The notes under the pieces are model-generated. The model was not told the origin of the DNA. It worked only from the letters and a program-made list of their open reading frames with translations, and made no database searches. From a virus, in the IMG/VR virus record IMGVR_UViG_3300008339_000377, positions 1 to 27,715 of that record: 27,715 bases of DNA. One strand, written 5' to 3'. Shown here one piece after another: positions 16,177 to 24,945 of the stretch (positions are counted from its first letter, which is position 1; every line of letters starts with the position of its first letter). The position numbers and the translations under genes are program-made.

Positions 16177-17034
16177 ATGGCGACAAACAGTTTAGACGCA
16201 GTACTTGCACAGTACGAGAAATCACAACAGTCGGGGAATTACACCCCAAAAATGTCACAAGAAGACAGAATGAAGAAATACTTCGCAGCTATCTTGGACA
16301 AGAATGAGAAACAAGGTCAGAAAAGACTAAGAATTCTCCCAACTACAGATGGTTCTTCACCATTTAAAGAAGCGTGGTTCCACGAAATCCAAGTGGACGG
16401 ACAATACGTAAAGTTGTACGACCCTGAAAAGAACGACAACGAGCGTTCACCTCTTTCCGAAGTTTATGAAGAGTTAACATCAACAGGAAAAGAAAGTGAT
16501 AAAAAACTTGCGGCTGATTACAGAGCTCGTAAATTCTACATTGTTAAAGTTATTGACCGAGATAACGAACAAGACGGAATTAAATTCTGGCGTTTCAAAC
16601 ACAATTACAAGAATGAAGGTGTGTTGGACAAAATTATCCCAATTTGGAGAGCAAAAGGAGATATCACCGACCCTGATAAAGGAAGAGATATTATCCTTGA
16701 GTTGACAAAGGCTAAAACCCCTAAAGGAAAAGAGTATACTGTTATCCAAACGGTTATGTATGATGACCCAACACCTGTACATGAAGACAAGGAAACTGCT
16801 GATACTTGGGTTAATGATGAATTAACTTGGAGAGATGTGTATTCTAAAAAACCTGTTGAGTATTTGGAAGCAATTGCTAACGGACAAACACCAAAATGGG
16901 ATACGGTATTAGGTAAGTATACTTACGGTGATTCATCCGTATCTGAAGAATCATTTGGTGGAGGTTCTGCAAAGGTAGAAACTTATGTTGACCCACAAGC
17001 GGATGATGACGCTGACGAGGAATTACCATTCTAA
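16177..17034 (+). CDS. 32: Single-stranded DNA-binding protein, T4 gp32-like
   Basis: This 285-residue protein corresponds to T4 gp32 (301 residues), which coats single-stranded DNA during replication, recombination and repair. A basic N-terminal part (to about 50, KNEKQGQKRLRILP) leads into the OB-fold core with FKEAWFHEIQVDG, RARKFYIVKVIDRDNEQDG and IKFWRFKHN. Conserved late-core motifs are IIPIWRAKGD and DIILELTKAK. The tail is Gly-rich and acidic and ends DDDADEELPF. Two features are unusual. There is no cysteine at all, so the zinc site of T4 gp32 (His64, Cys77, Cys87, Cys90) is absent. The final residues also mimic the acidic tip of bacterial SSB proteins. Six of eight Phe codons are TTC, against 3 of 19 in the tape measure gene, consistent with high expression. 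The gene stands alone between two terminators. Confidence 0.88.
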   Translation: MATNSLDAVLAQYEKSQQSGNYTPKMSQEDRMKKYFAAILDKNEKQGQKRLRILPTTDGSSPFKEAWFHEIQVDGQYVKLYDPEKNDNERSPLSEVYEELTSTGKESDKKLAADYRARKFYIVKVIDRDNEQDGIKFWRFKHNYKNEGVLDKIIPIWRAKGDITDPDKGRDIILELTKAKTPKGKEYTVIQTVMYDDPTPVHEDKETADTWVNDELTWRDVYSKKPVEYLEAIANGQTPKWDTVLGKYTYGDSSVSEESFGGGSAKVETYVDPQADDDADEELPF

Positions 17035-17048
17035 TTGATTATTTTTAC

Positions 17049-17078
17049 GATAAACCCCTAAATGGGGTTTATCTTTTT
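17049..17078 (+). terminator. Strong terminator between gp32 and uvsX
   Basis: GATAAACCCC (17049-17058) is the exact complement of GGGGTTTATC (17064-17073), a 10-bp stem with a 5-base loop, followed by five T residues. With the terminator upstream, it makes gp32 an isolated, separately controlled unit. Confidence 0.88.
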
Positions 17079-17101
17079 ATTAAATATTAATACATTTATT
17101 T

Positions 17102-18103
17102 ATGGCTATTAAGAAAAAAGAAATATCATTAGATTCTATTAAAGGTAAGTACTCTACCAAAACTAAATACAAAGACGAATCATATTATAATTGTGGTGAA
17201 GCATTCTATGAGGCGTGCGGATTACCTGGACCTGTGATGGGTGGAATTAATATGTTTTTGGGACACTCAAACTCGTCTAAAACAACCGCAATGATTTTGG
17301 CGGCCGCTGATGCTCAAAAGAAAGGACATTTACCCGTATTCATTATTACTGAAAAAAAATGGTCTTGGACACATGCAGTTGAATTGGGGTTAGAAGCGAA
17401 TCAAACTGAAGAAGGTGATTGGGATGGAATGTTCATTTTCAATGACTCGTTTGATTACATTGAACAAGCAACTGACTTTATTAATGAAATTATTGACGCA
17501 CAAGAGAAAGGTGATATCCCATATAATTTATTATTTTTGTGGGACTCAGTTGGTTCAATTCCTTGTAAGATGACATTTGATGGTAAAGGGGGTAAACAAC
17601 ATAATGCAGCGGCTTTCGCTGACAAGATTGGTATGGGGTTACACTCTCGTATATCTAAATCAAAGAAAGAAGATTACCCATATTACAATACAATGGTAGT
17701 TGTTAACCAACCTTGGGTAGAATTACCTGACAATCCATTTGGACAACCTGAGATTAAAGCCAAAGGTGGTGAAGCGTTGTGGTTGGCATCGGCATTGGTA
17801 TTCTTGTTTGGTAATCAGAAGAAAGCGGGAATCAATCACATTACCGCAACCAAAAATGGTAGAACGGTGTCATACGCAATTAGAACAAAAGTTTCTATCT
17901 TGAAAAACCATGTGAATGGTATTTCATTTAAAGATGGAAAGATTATTGCGGTCCCACAAGGTTATATCAAGGATGATAAAACTGCGTTGGATAAGTATAA
18001 GAAAGAATATTCCGATTATTGGAATAAAGTATTAGGTGGTGAAGGTGACATCAAGTTTAAAGACGAGTTAGTACCAACAGCCGAAGAAGAATTTGAAGAT
18101 TGA
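17102..18103 (+). CDS. uvsX: Recombinase UvsX (RecA-like)
   Basis: This 333-residue protein is a RecA/RAD51-fold strand-exchange ATPase like T4 UvsX (391 residues). In T4, UvsX works with gp32 and UvsY in recombination-dependent replication and repair. The Walker A loop is GHSNSSKTT (residues 54-62), where the second glycine of the usual motif is a serine; T4 UvsX also departs from the consensus at this point. Walker B is LLFLWDSVG with Asp148. An EKKWSWTHA segment (84-92) follows the first core strand, and VVVNQPWVELPDN with the later GGEALWLASALVFLF corresponds to the L1/L2 DNA-binding region and following core. The ATG at 17102 has no Shine-Dalgarno; TACATTTA at 17091 resembles a TAnnTTTG box close to the start. 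It precedes the 5' nuclease gene by 25 bases. Confidence 0.87.
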   Translation: MAIKKKEISLDSIKGKYSTKTKYKDESYYNCGEAFYEACGLPGPVMGGINMFLGHSNSSKTTAMILAAADAQKKGHLPVFIITEKKWSWTHAVELGLEANQTEEGDWDGMFIFNDSFDYIEQATDFINEIIDAQEKGDIPYNLLFLWDSVGSIPCKMTFDGKGGKQHNAAAFADKIGMGLHSRISKSKKEDYPYYNTMVVVNQPWVELPDNPFGQPEIKAKGGEALWLASALVFLFGNQKKAGINHITATKNGRTVSYAIRTKVSILKNHVNGISFKDGKIIAVPQGYIKDDKTALDKYKKEYSDYWNKVLGGEGDIKFKDELVPTAEEEFED

Positions 18104-18128
18104 TTGTAGAACCATTTAATGGTAAAAA

Positions 18129-19127
18129 ATGACAAAAACCCTATTAATTGACGGGAATAATTTATTTAAAATAGGATTTCACGGTGTTAAAGAATTTTAT
18201 CACGAAGGAAGACACGTTGGTGGGATTTGGCATTTTTTAAATACCGTCAGACGATTCATTGAAGAACAAAATTTTGATAAAGTAGTAGTGTTTTGGGATG
18301 GGGAGGATAACTCCTCATCTCGGAAACTATTATACCCACAGTACAAAGAAAATCGTAGAGTTTATAAAAACTTTAATGAAGAATCTTATCACGAACAAAG
18401 ACAAAGAATCAAACAATATTTGGAAGAAACATTTGTTAGACAAATTGATATCCCAAACAACGAAGCCGATGATTTAATATCTTATTATTGTCAAATATCA
18501 GAAGATGAAACTAAAGTTATTTTTTCAGATGATAAGGACCTTACACAACTTATTTCAGACAAAGTAAGTATCTACTCCCCATCACAAAAGAAAGTCTATA
18601 AGAAGGGAGATAAAATCAAAATAGATAACATTGAGATACCTCATCAGAATGTGGTAACATATAAAATCTTGTCTGGTGATAAGTCAGATAACATTGATGG
18701 TATTTATTACCTTGGTGAGAAAACTTTCGTTAAACTATTCCCTGAAATACTTGAAAATGAAGTTTCTGTTACCGATATTTTAACAAAGGCTGAAGGTCTT
18801 TTGAAGGAAGATAAAGATAATGCCGCATTAAAAAACTTGTTAAGTGGTAAAACTAAAAATGGAATCTTTGGGGATGAGTTTTTTGTAATTAATGAAAAGA
18901 TTGTTGATTTGTCAAACCCTTTAATAACAGATGATGGAAAAGAAATAGTGGAACTTTATCACACAGAAACCTTAGACCCTGAAGGTAGGGGGTATAAGAA
19001 TCTGATGAAAATGATGATGGAAGATGGATTATTCAAATACCTACCAAAAAGAGATAATGAATGGGTTAATTTCTTGAAACCCTATTTAAAATTAGCTAGA
19101 AAAGAAAAAAGAAAGTTTAAAAATTAA
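18129..19127 (+). CDS. rnh: 5'-3' nuclease, T4 RNase H-like (FEN family)
   Basis: This 332-residue protein belongs to the phage RNase H / flap endonuclease family (T4 Rnh, 305 residues), which removes RNA primers and 5' flaps from lagging-strand fragments. Metal-binding acidic motifs are in order: LLIDGNN with Asp8, VVFWDGED with Asp57, NNEADDLISYY with Glu112, Asp114 and Asp115, FSDDKDL with Asp134, Asp135 and Asp137, and ILSGDKSDNIDGI with Asp184 and Asp187. The last motif and the residues after it form the helix-hairpin-helix-type DNA-binding region. Sequence after about 230 is less conserved and basic at the end. It is in the same transcription direction and close to uvsX and gp41, as expected for replication genes. 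The assignment is secure at family level. Confidence 0.88.
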   Translation: MTKTLLIDGNNLFKIGFHGVKEFYHEGRHVGGIWHFLNTVRRFIEEQNFDKVVVFWDGEDNSSSRKLLYPQYKENRRVYKNFNEESYHEQRQRIKQYLEETFVRQIDIPNNEADDLISYYCQISEDETKVIFSDDKDLTQLISDKVSIYSPSQKKVYKKGDKIKIDNIEIPHQNVVTYKILSGDKSDNIDGIYYLGEKTFVKLFPEILENEVSVTDILTKAEGLLKEDKDNAALKNLLSGKTKNGIFGDEFFVINEKIVDLSNPLITDDGKEIVELYHTETLDPEGRGYKNLMKMMMEDGLFKYLPKRDNEWVNFLKPYLKLARKEKRKFKN

Positions 19128-19131
19128 AATT

Positions 19132-19584
19132 ATGAAAGAGCAAACGACTACAAAATTGGAATTCTTGATGAAAGTGAACAACAACATTATTGTTCAAAGG
19201 TTATTTAACATCAAAGACTATAACCCAAAGGCTAAGGCGTCAATTGAACTATATAATCTAATCAGAGAGTTTAAAATTGATTTGGAGAAAGAATTGAAGA
19301 TGAAAACCGCAACATATATGTTAGATAACATATATGAAATTATGAACAATCCTGCGATTTTAGATACGTCATATACTGACGGTCCTGAGTCTTTTAGTGT
19401 ATATATTAAAGAAGGTGACAAGACAATTTGTCATAGAGAATTTGATGCTAAAATATACCCGCCTAAGATAAGATATACCGTGGATGTACGCCCACACCTA
19501 AAAAACTTACTTATGTCTTTGACTGACATTTTTTCATCTAAAAATTTAACTTACAAATATCTTGAAGTTAGTCTTGGGGCGTAA
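19132..19584 (+). CDS. Replication-cluster protein of unknown function
   Basis: This 150-residue protein is not recognised. It appears to be a soluble mixed alpha/beta protein: an N-terminal helix-strand pair (EFLMKVNNNIIVQRLFNIKD), a long amphipathic helix (KASIELYNLIREFKIDLEKE, ELKMKTATYMLDNIYEIMNN), a strand pair (SFSVYIKEGDKTICHREFDA), and a closing helix-strand. No nucleotide-binding, zinc or membrane motif is visible. It lies between rnh, 4 bases upstream, and the helicase gp41, 28 bases downstream. In T4, small accessory proteins such as the helicase loader gp59 (217 residues) and DsbA/gp33 are encoded beside rnh and gp32, so an accessory role in replication is plausible. No sequence similarity to any of these can be claimed. 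Confidence 0.7.
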   Translation: MKEQTTTKLEFLMKVNNNIIVQRLFNIKDYNPKAKASIELYNLIREFKIDLEKELKMKTATYMLDNIYEIMNNPAILDTSYTDGPESFSVYIKEGDKTICHREFDAKIYPPKIRYTVDVRPHLKNLLMSLTDIFSSKNLTYKYLEVSLGA

Positions 19585-19592
19585 TATTTATG
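19585..19592 (+). promoter_or_regulatory. TATTTATG motif before gp41 helicase gene
   Basis: TATTTATG at 19585-19592 overlaps the end of the orphan gene region (stop at 19582-19584) and lies 20 bases before the helicase start. It resembles the structural-gene motif, but this gene is not a structural gene and no A-run follows at the usual distance. It may be a chance match in AT-rich sequence. Confidence 0.25.
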
Positions 19593-19612
19593 ATATATTA
19601 AGGTAAAATTAT

Positions 19613-21013
19613 ATGAGTTCTAAGAAAAATTTTGATTATTTAGGTAGCAGTTTTCAGCTACAATTATTAAACCAAATTATTGTTGATAAGGATTTTGCGA
19701 GGTCCATAATTGATGTGATTGAGGTTAGTTATTTTGAGAACAAATACTTCAAATTAATTATGCAAATGATTAAGGAGTATTACTCAAAATACGAACATAC
19801 ACCAACATACGACACATTGGAACAGATTACAAAATCTGAATTACAACAAGAGTTGGCGTCTAAAATGGTTATTGATACCATTAAAAAAATTAAAGAGGTT
19901 CCCGTTGAAGGTGGGGACTTTGTACAAGACAAAGCAATGAAGTTTTGTAAACAACAAGAACTTCAAAAGGTAATGAACAAAGCTCAAAAAATCATTGATG
20001 GTGGTGAGTTTGAAAACTACGACAAAGTAGAACAATTAGTAAGAACCGCATTACAAGTTGGGGAGAGAGAAGATGGTATGCAAGATGTCTTCTCTGAGTT
20101 GGAAGAGGTGTTGAATGAAGATTACAGACACCCAGTCCCTATGGGAATTGCAGGTATTGACAGATTGTTAAAAGGTGGTTTGGCTAAAGGTGAAATTGGT
20201 GTCGTGTTGGCACCAACAGGTGTGGGTAAATCAACCTTACTTACAAAAATCTCAAACAATGCATTTAATTTAGGATATAATGTCCTTCAAATATTTTTTG
20301 AAGATAACCCTAAGATTATCCAAAGAAAACACATAACTTTGTGGACTAAAGTTCACCCTGATGAATTGTCAGTTAAAAAAGATGAGGTTATGACTAAAGT
20401 GAAGGAGATAAAAGATAAGATGGAAAACAAACTTATCTTGAAAAAATTACCTTCGGATACTATGAGTATGTTACAAATCAAAAACCAAATCAGAAAAATG
20501 ATTGCTGACGGAACAAAGATTGATATGGTTCTTTTAGATTATATTGATTGTGTTCTACCTGACAGACAAAATGGTGATGAGTGGAAATCTGAGGGTTCAG
20601 TAATGAGGTCTTTTGAAGCGATGTGTCATGAACTTGACTTGGTAGGTTGGACGGCAACACAAGGTAATAGAAGTTCTATTTCATCTGAGGTTGTAACCAC
20701 AGACCAAATGGGTGGGTCAATTAAGAAAGCACAAGTGGGTCACGTTATCATATCGGTAGCAAAAACACTACAACAAAAGGAGATGAAGTTGGCAACTATT
20801 GCCATCACTAAATCTCGTATTGGTGATGATGGTGTTGTTTTTGAAAACTGTAAGTTTGATAACGGGATGTTGGAAATTGACACTGAAACATCAGTAACAT
20901 TCTTAGGTCTTGAAGAACAACAAGAGGAAAGAAACAGACAACGAATCAAGGATTTGATGGAAAGAAGAAAAGAAAAGAAAACTAACGAAAACAAAGAAGA
21001 TAAATCGGAATAA
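19613..21013 (+). CDS. 41: Replicative DNA helicase, T4 gp41-like (DnaB family)
   Basis: This 466-residue protein is a DnaB/gp41-type hexameric 5'-3' helicase that drives fork unwinding and works with primase. T4 gp41 has 475 residues. The N-terminal third (1-150) is helical, the linker region precedes [20 protein letters not shown], and the RecA-like motor follows. Walker A is APTGVGKST (200-208), with Ala in place of the usual first Gly. Walker B is [10 protein letters not shown], with the segment [20 protein letters not shown] before the core Q-x-N motif (TQGNRSS, SMGG-like [10 protein letters not shown]). [12 protein letters not shown] is the family's DNA-binding/arginine-finger region. 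The tail (435-466) is charged and Lys/Glu-rich. The stop is followed by the nrdB ATG one base later, indicating one mRNA. Strong assignment. Confidence 0.88.
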   Translation: MSSKKNFDYLGSSFQLQLLNQIIVDKDFARSIIDVIEVSYFENKYFKLIMQMIKEYYSKYEHTPTYDTLEQITKSELQQELASKMVIDTIKKIKEVPVEGGDFVQDKAMKFCKQQELQKVMNKAQKIIDGGEFENYDKVEQLVRTALQVGEREDGMQDVFSELEEVLNEDYRHPVPMGIAGIDRLLKGGLAKGEIGVVLAPTGVGKSTLLTKISNNAFNLGYNVLQIFFEDNPKIIQRKHITLWTKVHPDELSVKKDEVMTKVKEIKDKMENKLILKKLPSDTMSMLQIKNQIRKMIADGTKIDMVLLDYIDCVLPDRQNGDEWKSEGSVMRSFEAMCHELDLVGWTATQGNRSSISSEVVTTDQMGGSIKKAQVGHVIISVAKTLQQKEMKLATIAITKSRIGDDGVVFENCKFDNGMLEIDTETSVTFLGLEEQQEERNRQRIKDLMERRKEKKTNENKEDKSE

Positions 21014-21014
21014 T

Positions 21015-21962
21015 ATGGAAAAAATACTTAAAGAAAACCCTGGTAGGTTCGTTATTTTCCCAATTGAACACAATGACATTTGGGAATTCTACCAACAACA
21101 TCAAGCGGCGTTTTGGACCGCTGAAGAAGTAGACTTAACTGATGATATTAGAGATTGGAATAAATTGTCTGAAAATGAACAATATTTTGTCAAAAATGTG
21201 TTATCATTTTTTGCCGCTTCTGATGGTATTGTTAATGAAAACTTGGCTGAGAACTTCTATAGAGAGGTACAGTACCCTGAAGCTAAGTTCTTCTACGGAA
21301 TGCAACTTGCTATGGAAAACATTCACTCGCTGATGTATTCTCTTTTAATAGATACTTATATTAATAATCCGAAGGAAAAAGATGAATGTTTCAACGCAAT
21401 TGATAGGTTACCAGCGGTTCAGAAGAAAGCGAAATGGGCACTTGATTGGATTGAAAACGCATCGTTTCAGGAGAGATTGGTGGCCTTTGCAGCGGTTGAA
21501 GGGATATTCTTTTCAGGTTCTTTTTGTTCAATTTTTTGGTTAAAGTCAAGAGGTGTTATGCCAGGTTTATGTAACGCTAATGCTCTTATCTTTAAAGATG
21601 AAAACTTACATTGTGATTTTGCAATTCATTTGTTAAACCACCATGTTGAGAACAAACCAAGTGAGAAAAGAATTAAAGAAATTTTGTTATCGGCTTTGGA
21701 AATTGAGAAGGAGTTTATCACTGAATCATTACCTGTATCATTGATTGGGATGAACTCTAACTTAATGAAACAATATCTTGAGTTTGTGGTTGATGGATTA
21801 CTTGTTAAATTTGGATGTAAAAAACAATTTAATGTTGAACAACCATTTAAATTTATGGAACAGATTGCGGTTGAGACAAAAGGTAATTTCTTTGAATCAA
21901 GAACTGTGGAGTACCAAAAAGCAAAACTGAACGAAACTATTACTTTTACGGACGATTTTTAA
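21015..21962 (+). CDS. nrdB: Class Ia ribonucleotide reductase small subunit NrdB
   Basis: This 315-residue protein is the R2 subunit, which holds the di-iron tyrosyl radical used to make deoxyribonucleotides; it acts as a complex with NrdA. Metal ligands are all present: Asp40 in FWTAEEVDL, Glu101 and His104 in MENIHSLMY, Glu162 in [10 protein letters not shown], and Glu196 and His199 in KDENLHCDF. Tyr108, seven residues after Glu101, is the expected radical tyrosine, so this is a conventional, apparently active iron/tyrosyl type. The C-terminal peptide (TITFTDDF) is the expected R1-binding tail. The gene starts one base after the gp41 stop and is followed by nrdA after 18 bases. No intron or homing endonuclease interrupts it. 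Strong assignment. Confidence 0.94.
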   Translation: MEKILKENPGRFVIFPIEHNDIWEFYQQHQAAFWTAEEVDLTDDIRDWNKLSENEQYFVKNVLSFFAASDGIVNENLAENFYREVQYPEAKFFYGMQLAMENIHSLMYSLLIDTYINNPKEKDECFNAIDRLPAVQKKAKWALDWIENASFQERLVAFAAVEGIFFSGSFCSIFWLKSRGVMPGLCNANALIFKDENLHCDFAIHLLNHHVENKPSEKRIKEILLSALEIEKEFITESLPVSLIGMNSNLMKQYLEFVVDGLLVKFGCKKQFNVEQPFKFMEQIAVETKGNFFESRTVEYQKAKLNETITFTDDF

Positions 21963-21980
21963 TAAAAGATTTATTTAATT

Positions 21981-24392
21981 ATGATGTCATTACGAATTAA
22001 AAAAAGAGGTGGAGATGAGGTCTCATTTAATCCACAAAAAATTTACAATAGGGTTAAAAGAGCCTCAAAAGGATTGAACGTCAATTCAGATGAGATTTTT
22101 ATCAAAGTAATAACTTCAGTTCCAACTGAAGGATTTATTACAACAAAGGAGTTGGATAAATTGGTATACGAAATTGCGGCTTCATTTACTGGTAGTCATC
22201 ACGACTATTCAAGATTAGCATCCTCCGTGGCTATTTCTTCATATCACAAAGATACTAATGAAAGTTTTTCTATTACAATGAAACGACTTAACGATGAAGG
22301 AGTTGTTCACAATGAATTAATTAGAAAAATAGATGAGTATGGTGCTGAAAAAATTGATTCAGTTATCAATCACGAAAACGATTATCAGTTTGATTACTTT
22401 GCTTGGAAAGCATTACAAGAGATGTATTTACTTAAATTACCTAATGGTAAGGTAATTGAGAGACCTCAACACATGTATATGAGGATTGCTTTATGGGTTA
22501 CAGAATCTTATGAAGAGGCAATGGATTACTACACATCGTTATCAGAACAAAGAATCTCAAAAGCAACCCCAATCATGATTAATTCAGGAACTTTGATTCC
22601 TCAATTAGCGTCTTGTGTATTACATTACAACAATTCGGATTCAAGAAATGGGTTATTGGGAACTATGAATGATATATCTACTTATTCATCTGATGCTGCG
22701 GGTATTGGTCTTTGTATGTCAAACCAAAGAAGTAAAGAAAGTCGTATTACGACATCAGGTGGATATGCTGGAGGGTTGTTAAAATATCTTAAAATTGTAA
22801 ATGAATCATTGAGATTCTTTAATCAACAAGGTAGGAGACCTGGTAGTGCCGCTATCTATATTGAACCTTGGCATAAAGATATTTTTGACCTATTGGATAT
22901 CAAAAAGAACACTGGTAAAGAGGAATTAAGAGCGAGAGATTTGTTTACGGCACTATGGATTCCTGACAATTTTATGAGGGCGGTAAAGAGTAACGAGGAT
23001 TGGTATTTGTTTTGCCCTAATGATATTCTTAAATCAGGTATTAAACCACTACAAGAATGTTATGGTGATGAGTATGAAGAAAATTATAGAAGAGCGGTTG
23101 AATTAGGTTTAGGTAAAAAAGTTAAGGCTCAAGAAGTTTGGAATAAAATTATTGAATCCCAAGTAGAAACAGGTGTTCCTTATTTATGTTCTAAAGATAA
23201 CGCTAATAAGAAAACGAACCATCAAAACATTGGGGTTATTAAACAGTCAAACTTGTGTAATGAGATTTACCAATATACTGATGAGGAAACTACGGCAATC
23301 TGTACATTATCATCAATGGTATTGAAGAACTTCATTATTGATGGTAAATTTGATTTTAAATTATTACATAATGAAGTTAGAAAAGTTGTTAAAACACTTA
23401 ACAAAGTGATTGACATCAATAGTTATTCAACCGAGAAAGGACGTAAAGGTGGTTTAGAACAAAGAGCAATTGCGATTGGAACGCAAGGTCTTGCAGATGT
23501 ATTCTTTATTATGGATTATATGTTCACATCTGAACAAGCAAGACAATTGAATAAAGATATCTTTGAAACAATTTATTTTGCAGCTATTACCGAAAGTATG
23601 GAATTGTGTAAGTCAGGTAAATATAAACCTTATGATTTCTTTAATGGTTCACCAATGTCAAAAGGTATTTTCCAATTTGATATGTGGGGATTAACTGAAA
23701 GTGATTTGTTTTGGGATTGGTCACAACTTAAAGAAGATGTTAAGAAATATGGGGTTTGTAACTCACTATTCACGGCTCAAATGCCTGTTGCATCTTCGGC
23801 TAAGATAACAGGTTCATATGAAATGACTGAACCCGCACACTCAGCTATTTTTAACAGACGAGTTGTTGGAGGTGAAATTATGATTGTTAACAAATACTTA
23901 ATTAATGACTTTGAAAAGATTGGTATTTGGGGTGAAGACTTAAAGAACGAAATCATATTCAACGAAGGGTCAATTCAGAATATTAATTTTAATAACTATT
24001 TGGACCAAGAAGATAAAAAGTATAATTTCAAAGTTAAAAGAATTGAACACCTAATTAAAAAGTATAAAACTATTTGGGAGATTTCACAACGAGAATTAAT
24101 TGATATGTGTGCGGATAGGGCTCCATTTATTGACCAATCACAGTCAATGAATATATATATGTCAAATCCAACACTATCAAAAATTACCTCATCTCATTTC
24201 CATTCATGGGAAAAAGGATTGAAAACTCTTTGTTATTATGTAAGAACAAAGGCAATATCAACGGGGGCTAAACATTTGGCGATAGATGTTTCCAAAATGG
24301 AAAAACCCAACAAAACAGAAAAACCTACTGTTGAGGTTTTACCACAAAAACCTACGGACTCTGAGTTTGAATGTTTTGGATGTTCGGCATAA
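21981..24392 (+). CDS. nrdA: Class Ia ribonucleotide reductase large subunit NrdA
   Basis: This 803-residue protein is the catalytic R1 subunit, reducing ribonucleoside diphosphates. An ATP-cone regulatory domain (about 1-95, RIKKRGGDEVSFNPQKIYNR) is followed by the ten-stranded barrel. Catalytic residues are intact: Cys212 in LASCVL, the radical centre NLCNE with Asn424, Cys426 and Glu428, Cys441 in AICTLSS, and the radical-transfer pair Tyr752-Tyr753 in CYYVRT. The mobile C-terminal pair Cys798/Cys801 (ECFGCSA) accepts electrons from glutaredoxin or thioredoxin. Conserved substrate-site segments such as GRRPGSAAIYIEPWHKDIFD are present. The start at ATG 21981 is followed directly by a second ATG. 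A terminator follows the gene. No intron is seen, unlike some T4-like relatives. Strong assignment. Confidence 0.95.
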   Translation: MMSLRIKKRGGDEVSFNPQKIYNRVKRASKGLNVNSDEIFIKVITSVPTEGFITTKELDKLVYEIAASFTGSHHDYSRLASSVAISSYHKDTNESFSITMKRLNDEGVVHNELIRKIDEYGAEKIDSVINHENDYQFDYFAWKALQEMYLLKLPNGKVIERPQHMYMRIALWVTESYEEAMDYYTSLSEQRISKATPIMINSGTLIPQLASCVLHYNNSDSRNGLLGTMNDISTYSSDAAGIGLCMSNQRSKESRITTSGGYAGGLLKYLKIVNESLRFFNQQGRRPGSAAIYIEPWHKDIFDLLDIKKNTGKEELRARDLFTALWIPDNFMRAVKSNEDWYLFCPNDILKSGIKPLQECYGDEYEENYRRAVELGLGKKVKAQEVWNKIIESQVETGVPYLCSKDNANKKTNHQNIGVIKQSNLCNEIYQYTDEETTAICTLSSMVLKNFIIDGKFDFKLLHNEVRKVVKTLNKVIDINSYSTEKGRKGGLEQRAIAIGTQGLADVFFIMDYMFTSEQARQLNKDIFETIYFAAITESMELCKSGKYKPYDFFNGSPMSKGIFQFDMWGLTESDLFWDWSQLKEDVKKYGVCNSLFTAQMPVASSAKITGSYEMTEPAHSAIFNRRVVGGEIMIVNKYLINDFEKIGIWGEDLKNEIIFNEGSIQNINFNNYLDQEDKKYNFKVKRIEHLIKKYKTIWEISQRELIDMCADRAPFIDQSQSMNIYMSNPTLSKITSSHFHSWEKGLKTLCYYVRTKAISTGAKHLAIDVSKMEKPNKTEKPTVEVLPQKPTDSEFECFGCSA

Positions 24393-24409
24393 GAAAAAAA
24401 TAACTTACA

Positions 24410-24437
24410 AAACTCTCGGCACTGTCGGGAGTTTTTT
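24410..24437 (+). terminator. Rho-independent terminator after nrdA
   Basis: AAACTCTCG (24410-24418) pairs with CGGGAGTTT (24426-24434), including one T-G pair, around a 7-base loop. A run of six T residues begins within the stem's last bases and is followed by more AT-rich sequence. It ends the replication and nucleotide block before baseplate genes resume. Confidence 0.82.
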
Positions 24438-24447
24438 ATTTTATATG

Positions 24448-24455
24448 TATTTATT
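24448..24455 (+). promoter_or_regulatory. TATTTATT motif before gp25
   Basis: GTATTTATTGAAAA at 24447-24460 lies 30 bases before the gp25 start, just past the nrdA terminator. A second copy, TATTTATA at 24474-24481, is only 4 bases from the ATG. The first is the better promoter candidate, at a distance like that before the tail tube gene. Confidence 0.4.
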
Positions 24456-24485
24456 GAAAATATTATAACATTATATTTATATAAT

Positions 24486-24941
24486 ATGGCAGATGGGATT
24501 ACATATGGTATAAATTTTCCTTTTAGAGATTCGTTTGATGGTAAATATTTGGATTTATCTGTTACCAATGACGAAGAAATCAGGTCTAATTTAATTCACC
24601 TTTTATTAACAAGAAAAGGTACTAGATATTATTTACCTGATTTTGGAACTAGATTATATGAATTTATTTTTGAACCATTAGATGGTCCCACATTTTCCGA
24701 CATTGAATCTGAAATTAGAGACTCGGTTGAACAATATATACCTGAATTAAAAATAACTAATATATCAATTAAAGCCGCTTCAGAAGGTGAAGAAGATAAA
24801 GGAACATTTATTGAAAATGATGAACGAGTATTTAGAGTACCTGGAATATCTGAAAAAGAACATACCGCAAAAGTTAGGATAGATTATATTGTTACTAACG
24901 AAGCATTTAACGCGAGTGATTTCGTGATTATTAACATTTAA
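24486..24941 (+). CDS. 25: Baseplate wedge protein, T4 gp25-like
   Basis: This 151-residue protein belongs to the gp25/GpW-like family that sits where the sheath joins the baseplate and starts sheath polymerisation. The signature region is residues 35-70: NLIHLLLTRKGTRYYLPDFG then TRLYEFIFEPLDG, including the FEP core at 62-64 characteristic of gp25 proteins. The C-terminal half has an acidic insertion (EGEEDKGTFIENDER) before the last strands, slightly longer than T4 gp25 (132 residues). It starts after the nrdA terminator and lies 4 bases before gp6, its usual partner; gp25 and gp6 interact in the T4 wedge. No Shine-Dalgarno sequence is seen. Strong assignment. Confidence 0.88.
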   Translation: MADGITYGINFPFRDSFDGKYLDLSVTNDEEIRSNLIHLLLTRKGTRYYLPDFGTRLYEFIFEPLDGPTFSDIESEIRDSVEQYIPELKITNISIKAASEGEEDKGTFIENDERVFRVPGISEKEHTAKVRIDYIVTNEAFNASDFVIINI

Positions 24942-24945
24942 AATT

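Noticed and set aside
17102-18103. Walker A of UvsX missing its second glycine as a sign of inactivation
   Set aside because: T4 UvsX also departs from the consensus at that position, the Lys-Thr pair is intact and Walker B is normal, so function is expected.
18111-18123. Palindrome ACCATT-T-AATGGT before the rnh gene
   Set aside because: With a realistic loop the stem is only about four base pairs and no T-run follows, so neither terminator nor strong operator can be supported.
21015-24392. Possible intron or homing endonuclease in nrdB or nrdA, as found in T4 relatives
   Set aside because: Both reading frames are continuous with all catalytic motifs in normal spacing and near-normal lengths.
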